NCBI GenBank assembly: GCA_008921705.1
Contig: VFFE01007640.1
Location: 1,881,792-1,945,791, forward strand
Length of the DNA stretch: 64,000 bases
From: Burhinus oedicnemus
Taxonomy: Eukaryota > Chordata > Aves > Charadriiformes > Burhinidae
Direction: 5' to 3'
Below the pieces are notes generated by a model, which made no database searches, had not been told where the DNA came from, and was given only the letters and a program-made list of their open reading frames with translations. Shown here in pieces: positions 23,861-34,722 of this stretch. A program made the translations under genes and the position numbers. Position 1 is the stretch's first letter. Every line of letters starts with the position of its first letter.

Positions 23861-26361
23861 TATGTCTGATGTGTTGAAAAGCAGCTTCAGATTGAATATC
23901 TGATTACTAGGAAAAATGGCAGCTATTTGAAAGTGTGCAAACACAGGAAAGTGGATTTTATTAAAAAGTAAGTAGATCTTTTTCTCCTTTGGAGTCAGAA
24001 ATGTGGAATACTAAGCACACCCTTTTCTCACAGGACCACTGGGAAGACCTGGACCAGAATAGATTTTCTCTTTTTATGATTGTTTTAAATGCCTCTTTTA
24101 GAAACCTCCATTTCCCTCTAATTATTTTTAAGAGACTCTGAATCTTTCAAGATGTTCTTCTCTCGTTATTTATTCCTCTGAAGAGAACATTGCTGCTCAG
24201 ATAACAGTCATTGAAAACCAGATAGCACTGACATATCAATAACGGTGGCAGGTGTGCTTTCACTGGGTAGAAAGCAATTCACTATTTTCCTGCAACCAAA
24301 TGAACTTCCCTTATTTTGCGGAAAATTTAGTGGATTTAGTGGACTTGCTTGATTTGGTCATTTTTAGGTATCTGAATCTTAGAGAAACATTATCAGGTGT
24401 TTCAGCTGTTGTGCAGTGCATCTGTGTCAAGTTTTATTCTGTATATGTTGCTTTCTATGCCTCAGTGTACTGAGATAAAAATAGGCACTAGTGAGATGTA
24501 ATTTCTGATAAACAAAAAGTGGCATATCTGATTTTATATTTTTTTCCTTAAATATATTCATGTTTTTGCCACACCTTCTGTTCGTTAAGCCCTTGTGATT
24601 ATTAGGGAGGCTGTTTGAATTTCCATGTCACGAACAGCAGAGTACTATTGGGGAGTAGTTCGGTAGTTTGGCTTATTTTGTGTGGAAGGCGGTGCCTGCA
24701 TCTCAAATCGCGTGTGCTTACGCATCTATATCCCCCTTAAATAAGTCCTGATATTTCAGACCGCTCTGACACAAAATTAGCCCTGCTTCTAACAAATTAA
24801 AGTGTGCTTTCATTGTAGCATATTTGTTTATAATATCTAACAAGCTGCTCTGCCGGAGTGCCTGATACAGATTAAACCATCGCCTTCTGCTTGGCAAGTC
24901 AAACGAATGCCGCTATAGGATTGTTAAACTCTGATAAAACCATACATAAAAATCTGTGTTCCTGGACTCTTCTCTTCAGCGCATCTGTTCCAGTCCTCCA
25001 ATCAATGAGCATGGGATTCTTCACCGGCTTTCTGTAGAGTCAGTGGCTTTTTTCTGATGGGTGTCCACAGAGTCTGCCCTTGGCTAGAGCGTTCCAGAGA
25101 AACTGAAAACACCCTGTGCTGGCTAATTAACAAAAGTACAAAAAGCTTGCTGCCAGGGAATGAAACGTTGGCAAACAGGTCCCTTTAGGCTCTTTCTGAG
25201 AAGGCTGGCAAATGCAAGCTGTCTACCATTTGGCTTAGGATAAAACACAAGGCTAGACATGGGCTCTTTCATTTTATTTTATTTTTTTTTCTTTAACGCA
25301 AAAAATTCGGCAATAACTTACGCGGCCTAGATTGACTTCAGTACAATTATGCAGGGTGCAGGCCAATATGGAATTCACTCTGCACAATCATATGTTTCAT
25401 ACTGGGTTGTCATTCACTTCGTTACTCCAGGGTATAACTCAGGAATGAGTCCGCCAAAACCAGCAGAGTCACATTTTGTTTTAGAGCAGATAAAAAAGTG
25501 AGGAGAGAATAAAGCCTATATTGTGAGATTAAGAGAGAGAAAAAAAGACCATGGGAGATGAGTGGTACGGTTTCAAAACTGCATGCTATGGAAAAAAAAC
25601 AACCCGCCATTTCCTAGTTTTAAAATGAAGTAAGTCTTTAACACGGCATTAAGCTACGCCTTGCTTTGAGTCTGTAGCTCTGTCCCTTATAGCGAGAACC
25701 AGGAGAGCTGATAAGATTTCACTGCTTCTTTTTTTTACTTTTTAACCCACAGAATATGACAGAAACTTATCTTCAGAATATATCTTAGTGCTTCCTCCTG
25801 ATTTGGTATGCAGGAAAGGGGTCAATTATGCGGATTTTCTTTCTGCCAGCTTATCCACCGGTTGTGAAACTGGAGAGTTTCCCTTTGGAGTATCTCATCT
25901 ACCCTGCTCCGCTCCTCAGCTTTGCCTGACTTAAAACATCCTCAGAGAAACATTTACCAGCACCGAAAGACTAGGGTAGCTCCTTGGGTCCAGAAGAGAA
26001 ATGACAAGTCAGAATAAGAGAAAAATATCCCACTTCAGCACAGCTGACAGCTTAGATGCTTGAATCCTTAATGGGCACATGGGATACACCCCACTTTAAC
26101 ATCTCTGATCCCAATCAGGTACAGCAGATAATTGTATCATGGCTTCTTCCATTTTAAGTTCTTATCCTCATCACATGGGCACTGTGCTTTCTCTACTCCT
26201 ATGAGACCTTTCAAAAGTCCTGGGTTTGACCCCACACAGCCCTGGAGACGTTTCTGAAGTCTCAGTAACTTCTGCTGCTGTGAAATCTGGTACTCAGCCA
26301 GGTGCAACATACCCCTGGTCCTTCCCTGTCATCCCCATTATCAGTCTGGCTCAGATGCTCC

Positions 26362-26530
26362 AATCATAGAATCATGGAATATCTCAAGTTGGAAGAGACC
26401 CATAAGGATCATTGAGCCCAACTCCCTGCCCCTCGCAGGACTACCTAAAACTAAACCATATGACTAAGAGCATCGTCCAGATGCTCCTTGATGTCATAGT
26501 GCAGGATTGCACCCACACCTTGACAGCCCC
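26362..26530 (-). mobile_element. CR1 LINE 3' end, minus strand
   Basis: Starts with AATCATAGAATCATGGAAT, the reverse complement of a CR1 terminal tandem, then CAAGTTGGAAGAGACCCATA, AGGATCATTGAGCCCAACTC and GCATCGTCCAGATGCTCCTT. These match a CR1 subfamily 3' UTR read on the minus strand. Similarity fades near 26,500-26,530. The subfamily differs from all others in the window. Confidence 0.75.
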
Positions 26531-28659
26531 GCCCTCACCATTACATGCCAACGTAGATCTTGCTGTGTCCATCACTGAGAATAGCAAGCTGTCCGTTCCT
26601 TAGGCAACCAGACCACAGAACTCACATCATCTTAAAAAAAGCACCATTCTCTCTTAAATTCCACAGCCTTCCTAAATAGGATGCCTAGTGAACTTTTTCA
26701 CCCTCATAACGACCCGGTAAAAATCAGAATCCATCCCAAGTTTTGCATCTGGTTTTCGGTCCATTTCATTCACAGCCCATCTTCATCTCGTATGCAAGCC
26801 CCATCTTCATTCACCATTTTATATTTGCTCTCAAAGTGACTTTTTTTTTTTTTTGGTCCCGTGGTGATTGCCACCTACTGCTGTTGACAACATGTAATGT
26901 AAATAAATTAGACCAGACCTTGGCAAACTATTTAGGTTTTCAGATGTGTGTTCGCAAGAAGTAGGCAGACACTTGGAATAGACATTTTCTCTAAGTGACA
27001 CAATATGCATGTGAAGCTGTAAAATCAATACACCATTTACTGAAAAGGAGTTTATTTTCTGAAAAGTTGTGTTGATTGTATTTGCTTTAAAATGCTTTTT
27101 TTTATAGCCCTAATTGATTATGGTCTTCCCTTTTGTGAAAACCATTAATTAAAAAGACATCACACTCAGAATAACTTGTATATAAAATGAACAGTAGGAC
27201 CGTGTTTTTATAATGAAAACTTTGATTAAAAAATAAAAGGAAGAAATAAATAAGTCTGCTTAAACATGAATGTGTCAGGCAGATTGCACATAAAAGGCCA
27301 ACAACAGCTTCCACTCGTATTTGTCTTTAAGCAAATAACCAAATCCCATGAGTCCTTACAGGATCAAGGACTATGTCAAGCGAGTGCTATACACAACACC
27401 GATTGTTAGAACTTACAGACAGTTGGAACACCAAAAATATTTTTCTTTCACAGAAATTAGTTATTCTCTTGCTTTATGGCAGTCTGCAACCTCTCTGGAC
27501 CTAATTTCCAATCTTCATATCCAGATTTCTCAGCTGCTGAAATTTCTTAAGTTTCCTAGCAGTCTGTTTCGGTAATTCTGGCTGGTTTGGAGTATGACGC
27601 TGCGAATAGAGAACAACTGTGAGCACATCGCTCAGGACAGCTTCTCCCACACTGTTTGCAAAGGAAGAATGAGCTGTGGACAGCACAAGCTGTCACTACG
27701 GCTCAAGAGAACCCCCTGCAAACTACGTACCAATAAACTCATGCTACTCTCCAAGACGCTTTAGGTCCCAGTTTTCTGGGGAAAAGCTTCTTTCCTTCTG
27801 TGCTACTGAGTTGAACATCTTGGGGCAGGTGATGACAAATTCTCAAGAGAAGGCTCTCCCCTCTGGAACTAATTTCCACCAGTAATGCAGCAGAACCTGA
27901 AGGCACAGAGAAAAGCCCATCTGTTCAGACAGGCTTTTGCCTGAGGTAGATTAGTAGGATATTTCAGTCCGTCCTTGGTTTCTGTTTGAGGATGTACCTT
28001 TATATTCATGCTTGCTGGGTAGTACTCAAAAAACCAAGAGAAAGTTGCTCAATTCAGCCAGCTATTGGTAAATATTTTAAACTGTTGTCTTTATATTTTA
28101 TTTCTTAGAAATTAACTTGCACTATTAACAATGGAAGTGTGTTTTATTTATGAAATTAGAAATGACTTACTGGTCTACATTGATGGAAGCATGAACAAAA
28201 GAGGCAAGAAGGGCTTGAATATCTCTCAGCTACTGATCTGCCTCAAATCTTTAAGCCCAAACACTTTTGTTGTGAAGGGAGGAGATAACAATGAATTATT
28301 TGTAATTATTGAGTATCTAGCTGTGTGATTTTATGTTCCTTATTTTATAGTCATTACTGTGAGGATATAAGAATTGATTCCCAAGTACAGTAGATTTGCA
28401 CTTTAACAGTTATTATTAAAGCTGTGTGAAAGCAAAGGTGAAGATCACATTCATGTTCTAAATTCTCCATACACTACAAATAAAACAGCACAAGCTAAAG
28501 AGGATCAAACTTCAATAACAGAATAAAGTGTTGGTGTGTTAGAGCTACAGGGAGGTTCTTTGGCTAACGGCTGCTTGGAGTTATGTTTCATTAAGCACTG
28601 AAAAACCCCATCCAGAGACTATCCCCGTTCTGTCTGGTGTTATGCAGAGGTTACGTGCT
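26531..28659. other. Non-coding interval
   Basis: No host gene recognised. A run of 14 T lies at 26,841-26,854. The frames at 27,348-27,575 and 28,131-28,328 (75 and 65 codons) are not recognisable. A possible ancient LINE tail lies near 27,860. Confidence 0.45.
27780..27944 (+). mobile_element. Possible ancient L2-like LINE ORF2 tail
   Basis: The frame 27,858-27,944 reads PLWN, stop, FPPVMQQNLKAQRKAHLF, RQAFA, stop. Many LINE reverse transcriptases of the L2 type end with PLWNSLP..., a spacer, and K(T/A)HLFRQAF. The match is short and holds one stop, but both conserved blocks are present in frame with a plausible gap. It is not a standard avian CR1 tail. The upstream extent is a guess. Confidence 0.35.
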
Positions 28660-29356
28660 TGAGAGGTACTGCTGGTGGGTGTTGATGGATGAGAAGCTCA
28701 ACATGAGCCAGCAATGTGCTCTCACAGCCCAGAAGGCCAATCGCATCCTGGGCTGCATCAAAAGAAGTGTGGCCAACAGGTCGAGGGAGGGGATTCTGCC
28801 CCCCTGCTCCACTCTGGGGAGACCCCACCTGCAGTGCTGCCTCCAGCGCTGGAGTCCTCAACATAACAAGGACATGGAGCTGTTGGAGTGTGTCCAGAGG
28901 AGGTCCACGAAGATGATCAAAGGATTAGAGTACCTCTGCTGTGAGGACAGGCTGAGAGAGTTGGGGTTGTTCAGCCGGGAGAAGAGAAGGCTCCAGGGAG
29001 ACCTTATTGCGGTCTTCCAGTATCTGAAGGCGCCTACAGGAAAGCTGAGGTGGGACTCTTTATCAGGGAGTGTAGCAATCGGATGAGGGGTAATGGTTTT
29101 AAACTGAAAGAAGATAGATTTAGATTGGATATTGGGAAGAATTTCTTCACTGTGAGGGTGGTGAGACACTGGAACAGGTTGCCCAGGGAAGCTGTGGAGG
29201 CCCCACCCCTGGAGGTATTCAAGACCTGTCTGGATGGGGCTTTGAGCAACATGGTCTGGTGGGAGGTGTCCTTGCCCATGGCAAAGGGGGGTTGGAATTA
29301 GATGGTTTTTAAGGTCTCTTCCAACCTAAACCATTCTACGATTCTATGGTTCTGTG
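28660..29356 (+). mobile_element. CR1 LINE, RT thumb to 3' end
   Basis: The frame is open from about 28,660 ([20 protein letters not shown]) to 29,086, with blocks [20 protein letters not shown] and [21 protein letters not shown] frameshift near 29,050-29,060 moves the reading to the frame 29,050-29,301, which continues [20 protein letters not shown] and [20 protein letters not shown]. The end is AACCTAAACCATTCTACG plus ATTCTATG-type units. Subfamily signature (GATGGTTTTTAAGGTCTCTT) is shared with the copies at 2.0 and 49.5 kb. Confidence 0.92.
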
Positions 29357-30199
29357 CTGTCCTGAGAAACCTTGATTTCAGAGAAAGGATGGAAAATGGG
29401 CAATACCGTCATCCCCAGTTTACAAAAGATACTTAGTCAGGAGAGATAAGTCCCCAGTGGAGAGGTTGCCTGTGAGCGGATCACTGTGGTTTTGTAGGAT
29501 CCCTCGGATATTTCGGAGTTCACTGACTGGGAACAACACCTCAGTGCTCAGCATGTATTTAAGCACATCAGAAATCAGGCATATCTGTAATCCCCATCGA
29601 TTTTAATAGACTTTCAGTAGTCCATCAAGTCAAATTTATACTGCATGCTTAAGTGCTTTTCTAGATCAGCACCCTCTCTACTTTTTGACACCTGAGCTTA
29701 CAGCGGTCGGCCTTAGCAGCTTTCCTGTGTGTGAGACAATCTGAGTATTTCCAGCCCTTGTCTTTGAGGAAGGATGAAGGGTGGTATATAGTGGTCAAAC
29801 CAGCCCTTGTTAATAAGTTATTTTCTCTTTTTAATTCAGTAGTTCAATTATAGAATCAAAAAAAGAAACATCTTTTTTAAATTGTGGACAATAATATCCA
29901 TCTGCTAGAATCCTATCATCCTTTGGATCTGACAGATAATCAGGTCTGCTTGACCACTGTCTGTCCTTCATCTACTTTTCATTACCTATCAAAATTTTTC
30001 TCATTTGTTTGGTTTTATTTTTGTCTCACAGATTTGTAAGAACTGGATCATTCCCAATAATGCCGATTAGATTGGAGTACTACAGTCTAAGTAGGGTTCA
30101 AAACAGTTTGCTCTGCTACTAGTTTTCAGCAGTTCTTCAGTGCTTGTTCATAGGTAGCTATCATGAGCCTTCCTTCTCCTTCCCCTCTGCAAACCATTG
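29357..30199. other. Non-coding interval
   Basis: No gene recognised. It contains a candidate foldback repeat at 29,535-29,690; the remainder is plain AT-rich sequence. Confidence 0.5.
29535..29690. repeat. Foldback-type dispersed repeat candidate
   Basis: The left edge reads CAGCATGTATTTAAGCACAT, the right edge GCATGCTTAAGTGCTTTTCT, which are imperfect reverse complements sharing TTAAGCA. The middle contains TGTAATCCCCATCGATTTTA and GACTTTCAGTAG. The word pattern is like that of other intervals in this window. Family identity is inferred from memory. Confidence 0.3.
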
Positions 30200-31102
30200 A
30201 GGTAAATGTACCATCAGCAAGTTTGCTGATGACACAAAACTGGGAGGGGTGGCTGACACACCGGAAGGCTGTGCTGCCATCCAACGTGAACTGGACAGGC
30301 TGGAGAGCTGAGCAGAGAGAAACCTCATGAAGTTCAACAAGGGCAAGTGTAGGGTCCTGCACCTGGGGAGGAATAACCCCATGCACCAGTACAGGTTAGG
30401 GGCTGACCTGCTGGAAAGCAGCTCTGTGGAAAGGGACCTGGGAGTCCTGGTGGACAACAGGATGACCATGAGGCAGCAATGTGCCCTTGTGGCCAAGAAG
30501 GCCAATGGCATCCTGGGGTGCATCAAGAGGTGTGTGACAAGCAGGTCGCAGGAGGTTCTCCTCCCCCTCTGCTCTGCCCTGGTGAGGCCACGTCTGGAGT
30601 CCTGTGTCCAGTTCTGGGCTCCCCAGTTCAAGAAGGACAGGGAACTGCTGGAAAAGGTACAGCAGAGGGCTACAAAGATGATTAGGGGGCTGGAACATCT
30701 TTCTTATGAGGAAAGGCTGAGGGACTTGGGTCTGTTTAGACTGGAGAAGAGAAGGCTCAGAGAGGATCTCATCAATGCTTATAATACTTCAAGGGAGGGT
30801 GCTGGGAGGATGGCACCAGTCTTTTTGCAGTGGTGCCCAGTGATAGGACAAGAGGTAATGGACACAAACTTGAACGTAGGAAGTATGTAAACGTGAGGAG
30901 GAACTTGTTTACTTTGAGGGTGGCAGAGCACTGGAAGAGGCTACCCAGAGAGGTGGTGGAGTCTCCGACTCTGGAGACATTCCAAACCCACCTGGACACC
31001 ATCCTGTGTAACCTGCTGTAGGTGACCCTGCTCTGGCAGGGGAGTTGGACTAGATGATCTCCAGAGGTCCCTTCCAACCCCTGTGATTCTGTGATTCTGT
31101 GA
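30200..31102 (+). mobile_element. CR1 LINE, RT active site to 3' end, well preserved
   Basis: Starts at the catalytic block and ends with GGACTAGATGATCTCCAGAG, CCTTCCAACCCCTGTGATTC and ATTCTGTG tandems. One premature stop and one single-base deletion separate it from a continuous C-terminal ORF2. Its subfamily signature is the same as at 5.9 and 12.3 kb. It abuts an older CR1 fragment on the right. Confidence 0.93.
30203..31021 (+). pseudogene. CR1 ORF2 C-terminal half (RT palm end and thumb)
   Basis: The reverse transcriptase copies element RNA at the nicked target. Visible here: [20 protein letters not shown] with the FADD catalytic pair (30,222-30,233); an in-frame stop at 30,309-30,311; then [55 protein letters not shown] and [20 protein letters not shown]. 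Near 30,785 one base is missing relative to sister copies (TTATAATACTTC instead of TTATAAATACTTA), so the reading moves to the frame 30,830-31,021, ending [11 protein letters not shown]. The 5' part of ORF2 is absent. The 187-codon open frame is not a host gene. Confidence 0.9.
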
Positions 31103-31149
31103 AATCCAGACGCTATATAGCAGTATATATAAACAGTAGTGTATCGTCC

Positions 31150-31290
31150 ACCAAGCATCTCCATTTCTGGAGATATCCAAAACTCAACTGGACACGATCC
31201 TGGGCAACCTGCTCTATATGACCTCGCCTGAGTAGTGAGGTTGGACTAGATGATCTCAGGAGATTCCTTCCATTCTCAACAATTCTGCAA
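31150..31290 (+). mobile_element. Old CR1 LINE 3' terminal fragment
   Basis: CATCTCCATTTCTGGAGATA, then GACACGATCCTGGGCAACCT, GTTGGACTAGATGATCTCAG and CAACAATTCTGC match the last 140 bp of a CR1, more diverged than its neighbour. It lies about 50 bp downstream of the previous copy in the same orientation. Confidence 0.8.
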
Positions 31291-34150
31291 TTAATAATTA
31301 GCCATTTCAATAATTTTTTCAGCATCACACATACTCACAGTTGAACCAGTTGAACTTGTTATATATGGGAGAAACAGCATTATTTCTTATGATCCATAAC
31401 CGATAAAGCAAAACTTATAGCACATCTGCTAAGTATAAAATTAAAGCATAATTAACTGACTCAACTAAACTAGTTCAAAAGGACAAAAATAAATAATTTC
31501 AACAGCATTAGGGTTAAAAAGTTTGATTGCTTTCAGATGAGCAAGGACCCCTGGCTGCACTGTCCACTTCTTCAGTTCACTACTGAAAGCAAGAACACAA
31601 CATGATGTGGAGTTGGGTATGGAAATGACACAACGCTAACTCTCCCTGGGTAATACAACTCTCTTAATGACCTACTGAGAACAATTAAATATAGGTCAGA
31701 TAGGGATTTTGAAGCAGAAACTTCTTAGCTGCTTCCAGTACTTGGGTTTCAATTGGTGTCTGTCCACTCCAGAGGGAGTGAGGCTGCTTGTACCCTGCTC
31801 AACTAAGGTAGAGTACCGAGTTTTGATGTCTCTTTTTACATTTTAAGCAGGTTGTACTCAGCTAACATTTCTCCATGAGATAGTCTTTGATCTTATCATT
31901 CAGGTACCAAAATGTGGCAGCAATTTGGATTAGGATATTTGTAGGGTTTTCAAAAATAGTCTACGATAAATTAGGAAAGAAACCTGCCAAAATGAAAGTA
32001 TCACTGACTGTTCTGCTACTGTTTTTTATACTGAATACGGATGACAAACTCACCTTACACCAGTTTCCTTCTGCACAATTTTCTAGTGACACTGCAGTGA
32101 AGTAATGGCACTTTAAAGCCTGTTTGACGGGTGCAAAGTCAGTCATTAACACTGCAGAACCTGCCCCTCTATTTGCTGAAGCAAAACTGATCTTTTACAA
32201 AAGTTGCAGTTTTAAAATTAATATAGTTGTTGACTGGCAAACAAAAACGCTTTCCAAAGGTTAACAGACCTTTTTGTGAGAAAAGTTTCCTTTTTTGCCA
32301 AAATTTTACTTTTTAAGGTTGACTTTTAGGCACGATAAACTGCAAGTTGATAAATATATCTGACATATACTAGAGAAAAAATCAGCCCTATCTCTCTGCT
32401 CATTACTTCTAGCCGAATGTATTTCCTCACTCTGACAGGCGTGCCTTTTTTCCTTAGGTGTTTGCACTTCCCAAATATTAAAGACCCTTAAAAAGTTCTC
32501 ATTTCTTCTGCGTGAAGAAGGTGTCACCAGCATCTGATACTGTGTTTCTTTAAAGCATTCGTCAAAAGAACAGTAGTTTCAGGAGGTGGGTTCGTGGGCA
32601 CCCAGTACACTTAGTGAGAGGAATGATTACCTCAGAGAGAAGAATCAGGGATTTTTTTTGAGATTAAGTACCAAGAACCCAAGGGATCCACAATTATTTG
32701 GCTCTTTTGAAAAGTAGATACCGGACTCCTAACTTGTCCTTAGCAAATAGTTTATGGAAATGCATCTCATCCGATTCACTTATCTACCGTTCTATGACTC
32801 TGTGATCTGCCACGCAGGTGTCCTATCCTAGCTCGTCAACCCGGGCTCCTTTGGAAGTCTCGGAAGGAAAGCAGCACTGTCAGGGTAAAATTCATCTGAC
32901 CTATTTTATGTGTCAGATTAAGATCCCTGGAAAGGGACTATACCCCAACTCCAATTTTACAGAAGTCACAACTGGATTGCCGGGAAGGCTATACTCATTC
33001 TGAAACTGGCATATAAACATGCGAGGTCAGTATAGAAGAATAACATCCTTTTTCCTGCCGTTGTGAAGTTTTAAAAGCTTCTTTGAACACTGCTGGCTAA
33101 AAGAAACAATATAGGTTAGTAAAAATCTGTATTTTTATTAATGTTGAATCAGATTCCTAGTTAACATGGATCCTTTCTCATCAACTTTATATTCTTTTGA
33201 AATTGTATGAAAGGAGATTTTTAATGCAATAGATAAACATATCTATATTATTAAGATCATAAACACTTATGCTTTAAGTACTTAAAGAATATTAAGGTAA
33301 ATTTAATAATACTCACATCAGTGACTAATTGCTCTGTGTTTCCCAATGGCACAATTTGATACCTGTAAACCAAATTGCTTTTCTGTTAATATTTTTTTAG
33401 ATCTATAACTAAGAAGTCTAATTGATTAAACTGTGTATAAAAATATGTCATTAAAACTTTTAGGATACCTTTGAGCCCTGAAATCTGTGGAAGATTACTC
33501 AGTTTATATTAGTCTTGGAGTCTGAACTGCTAGTGTCTTAATTGAGCTCCCAAACAAAATCTATCAATATACAAAATATCACTTGATATATGAGATCACA
33601 TTTTTTGACAAAAGTGGTTCTGAAAGCAGCTCTGGCAGCAAAGAGAAAAAGGTAAACTGAAAATCCTTAATGTATTTTAAAGATTTAAAATAATTAAAAG
33701 CATATCTTTCACAAGAATCTAATTTTTTTAAGACATAGTGAGAAACTGGAAATGGATGTGCTGCTGTATGATATGTATCGTGCAGAAAAAGCAAGGTTTT
33801 ATCACCTTGACATAAGATCTTTTTTAAGAATAACAATTTGGAATGTGCTACAGGATTTTTGGATGAAGAGAGAGGAAATCTCAGAGATCCCAAAAAAAGT
33901 TTCTTTACTAGTGAAGCACATATAGTTTATGGGAATTAACTTAGCTACTGAACTTTGTTTCAGTAGCACTGGTTGCTGTCTGGAAATTGGTGAATACCTA
34001 CAAACTTCTGGGTGCTTCTTGGGAAAAGTAAAGGAAAAGGGTGTAGGCAAATAGGAATATGGTGACTGTCAAAGGCTAGGGCAGGAGCAAGATGCTGGAA
34101 ATTTACAGAATGCTGTCTGAATACATTTAGTAACAACTGTGATAGTTATG
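31291..34150. other. Non-coding interval
   Basis: No gene recognised. CGTTCTATGACTCTGTGATC near 32,790 resembles a lone CR1 tail but nothing upstream supports it. A foldback-theme segment may lie at 32,880-32,990. The minus-strand 104-codon frame at 33,579-33,893 is unrecognised. Confidence 0.45.
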
Positions 34151-34285
34151 GAATGGAATGGAATGGAATGGAATGGAATGGAATGGAATGGAATGGAATA
34201 GAATAGAATAGAATAGAATAGAATAGAATAGAATAGAATAGAATAGAATAGAATAGAATAGAATAGAATAGAATAGAATAGAATA
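34151..34285 (+). repeat. Pentanucleotide microsatellite, GAATG x9 then GAATA x18
   Basis: Twenty-seven uninterrupted pentamers: nine GAATG (34,151-34,195) followed by eighteen GAATA (34,196-34,285). It adjoins the 3' end of a minus-strand CR1, whose tail it extends. The long minus-strand frame across it is a repeat translation, not a protein. Confidence 0.97.
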
Positions 34286-34722
34286 ATTTCAGTTGGAAGA
34301 GACCTACAACAATCCTCTGGCCCAACTGCCAGACCAGTTCAGGGCTGACCAAAAGTTAAAGCATGTTGTTAAGGGCATTGTCCAAATGCCTCTTAAACAC
34401 TGACAGGCTGGGGGCATCCATCACCTCCCTAGGAAGCCCCTTCCAGTGTTTGACCATACTCTCAGTAAAGAAATGCTTCCTAATGTCCAGTCTGAACCTC
34501 CCCTGGCGCAGCTTTGATCCATTCCCACACGTCCTGTCACTGGATCCTAGGGAGAAGAGCTCAGCACCTCCCTCTCTACTTCCCTCCTCAGGGAGCTGTA
34601 GGGAGCAATGAGGTCACCCCTCAGCCTCCTTCTCTCCAAACTAGACAAGTCCAAAGTCCTCAGCTGCTCCTCAAAGGATATACCTTCCATTCCTTTCACC
34701 AGCTTTGTTGTCCTCCACTGAA
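34286..34722 (-). mobile_element. CR1 LINE 3' part, minus strand
   Basis: Reads ATTTCAGTTGGAAGAGACCT, ACAACAATCCTCTGGCCCAA, then TCACCTCCCTAGGAAGCCCC and CAGTAAAGAAATGCTTCCTA, the reverse complement of a CR1 3' UTR and ORF2 C-terminus, and stops at about TTTGTTGTCCTCCACTGAAT. The 3' UTR (CAGTTGGAAGAGACCTACAA) marks a subfamily different from its neighbours, and the tail is the pentanucleotide array rather than ATTCTATG units. Confidence 0.88.

Larger units (their letters stand above)
19041..26361. other. Non-coding interval, 7.3 kb
   Basis: No gene recognised. It holds a tandem duplication (19,525-19,700), a 20-bp tandem pair (21,423-21,462), a POU/E-box motif cluster (23,700-23,860), and balanced-composition sequence around 24,800-25,100 that could be conserved. 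The 102-codon frame at 22,023-22,331 and the 96-codon minus frame at 21,366-21,656 show no family I know. Confidence 0.5.

Noticed and set aside
30327..30890. 187-codon open frame, the longest in the window
   Set aside because: Its translation is CR1 reverse transcriptase thumb ([17 protein letters not shown] and following blocks), so it belongs to the retrotransposon and is not a host gene.
32780..32812. GTTCTATGACTCTGTGATC, like a CR1 terminal tandem
   Set aside because: No CR1 3' UTR or ORF2 words precede it on either strand.
34146..34352. Minus-strand frame with FYSIL/FHSIP repeats
   Set aside because: It is the translation of the pentanucleotide microsatellite, which has no stop in that frame.
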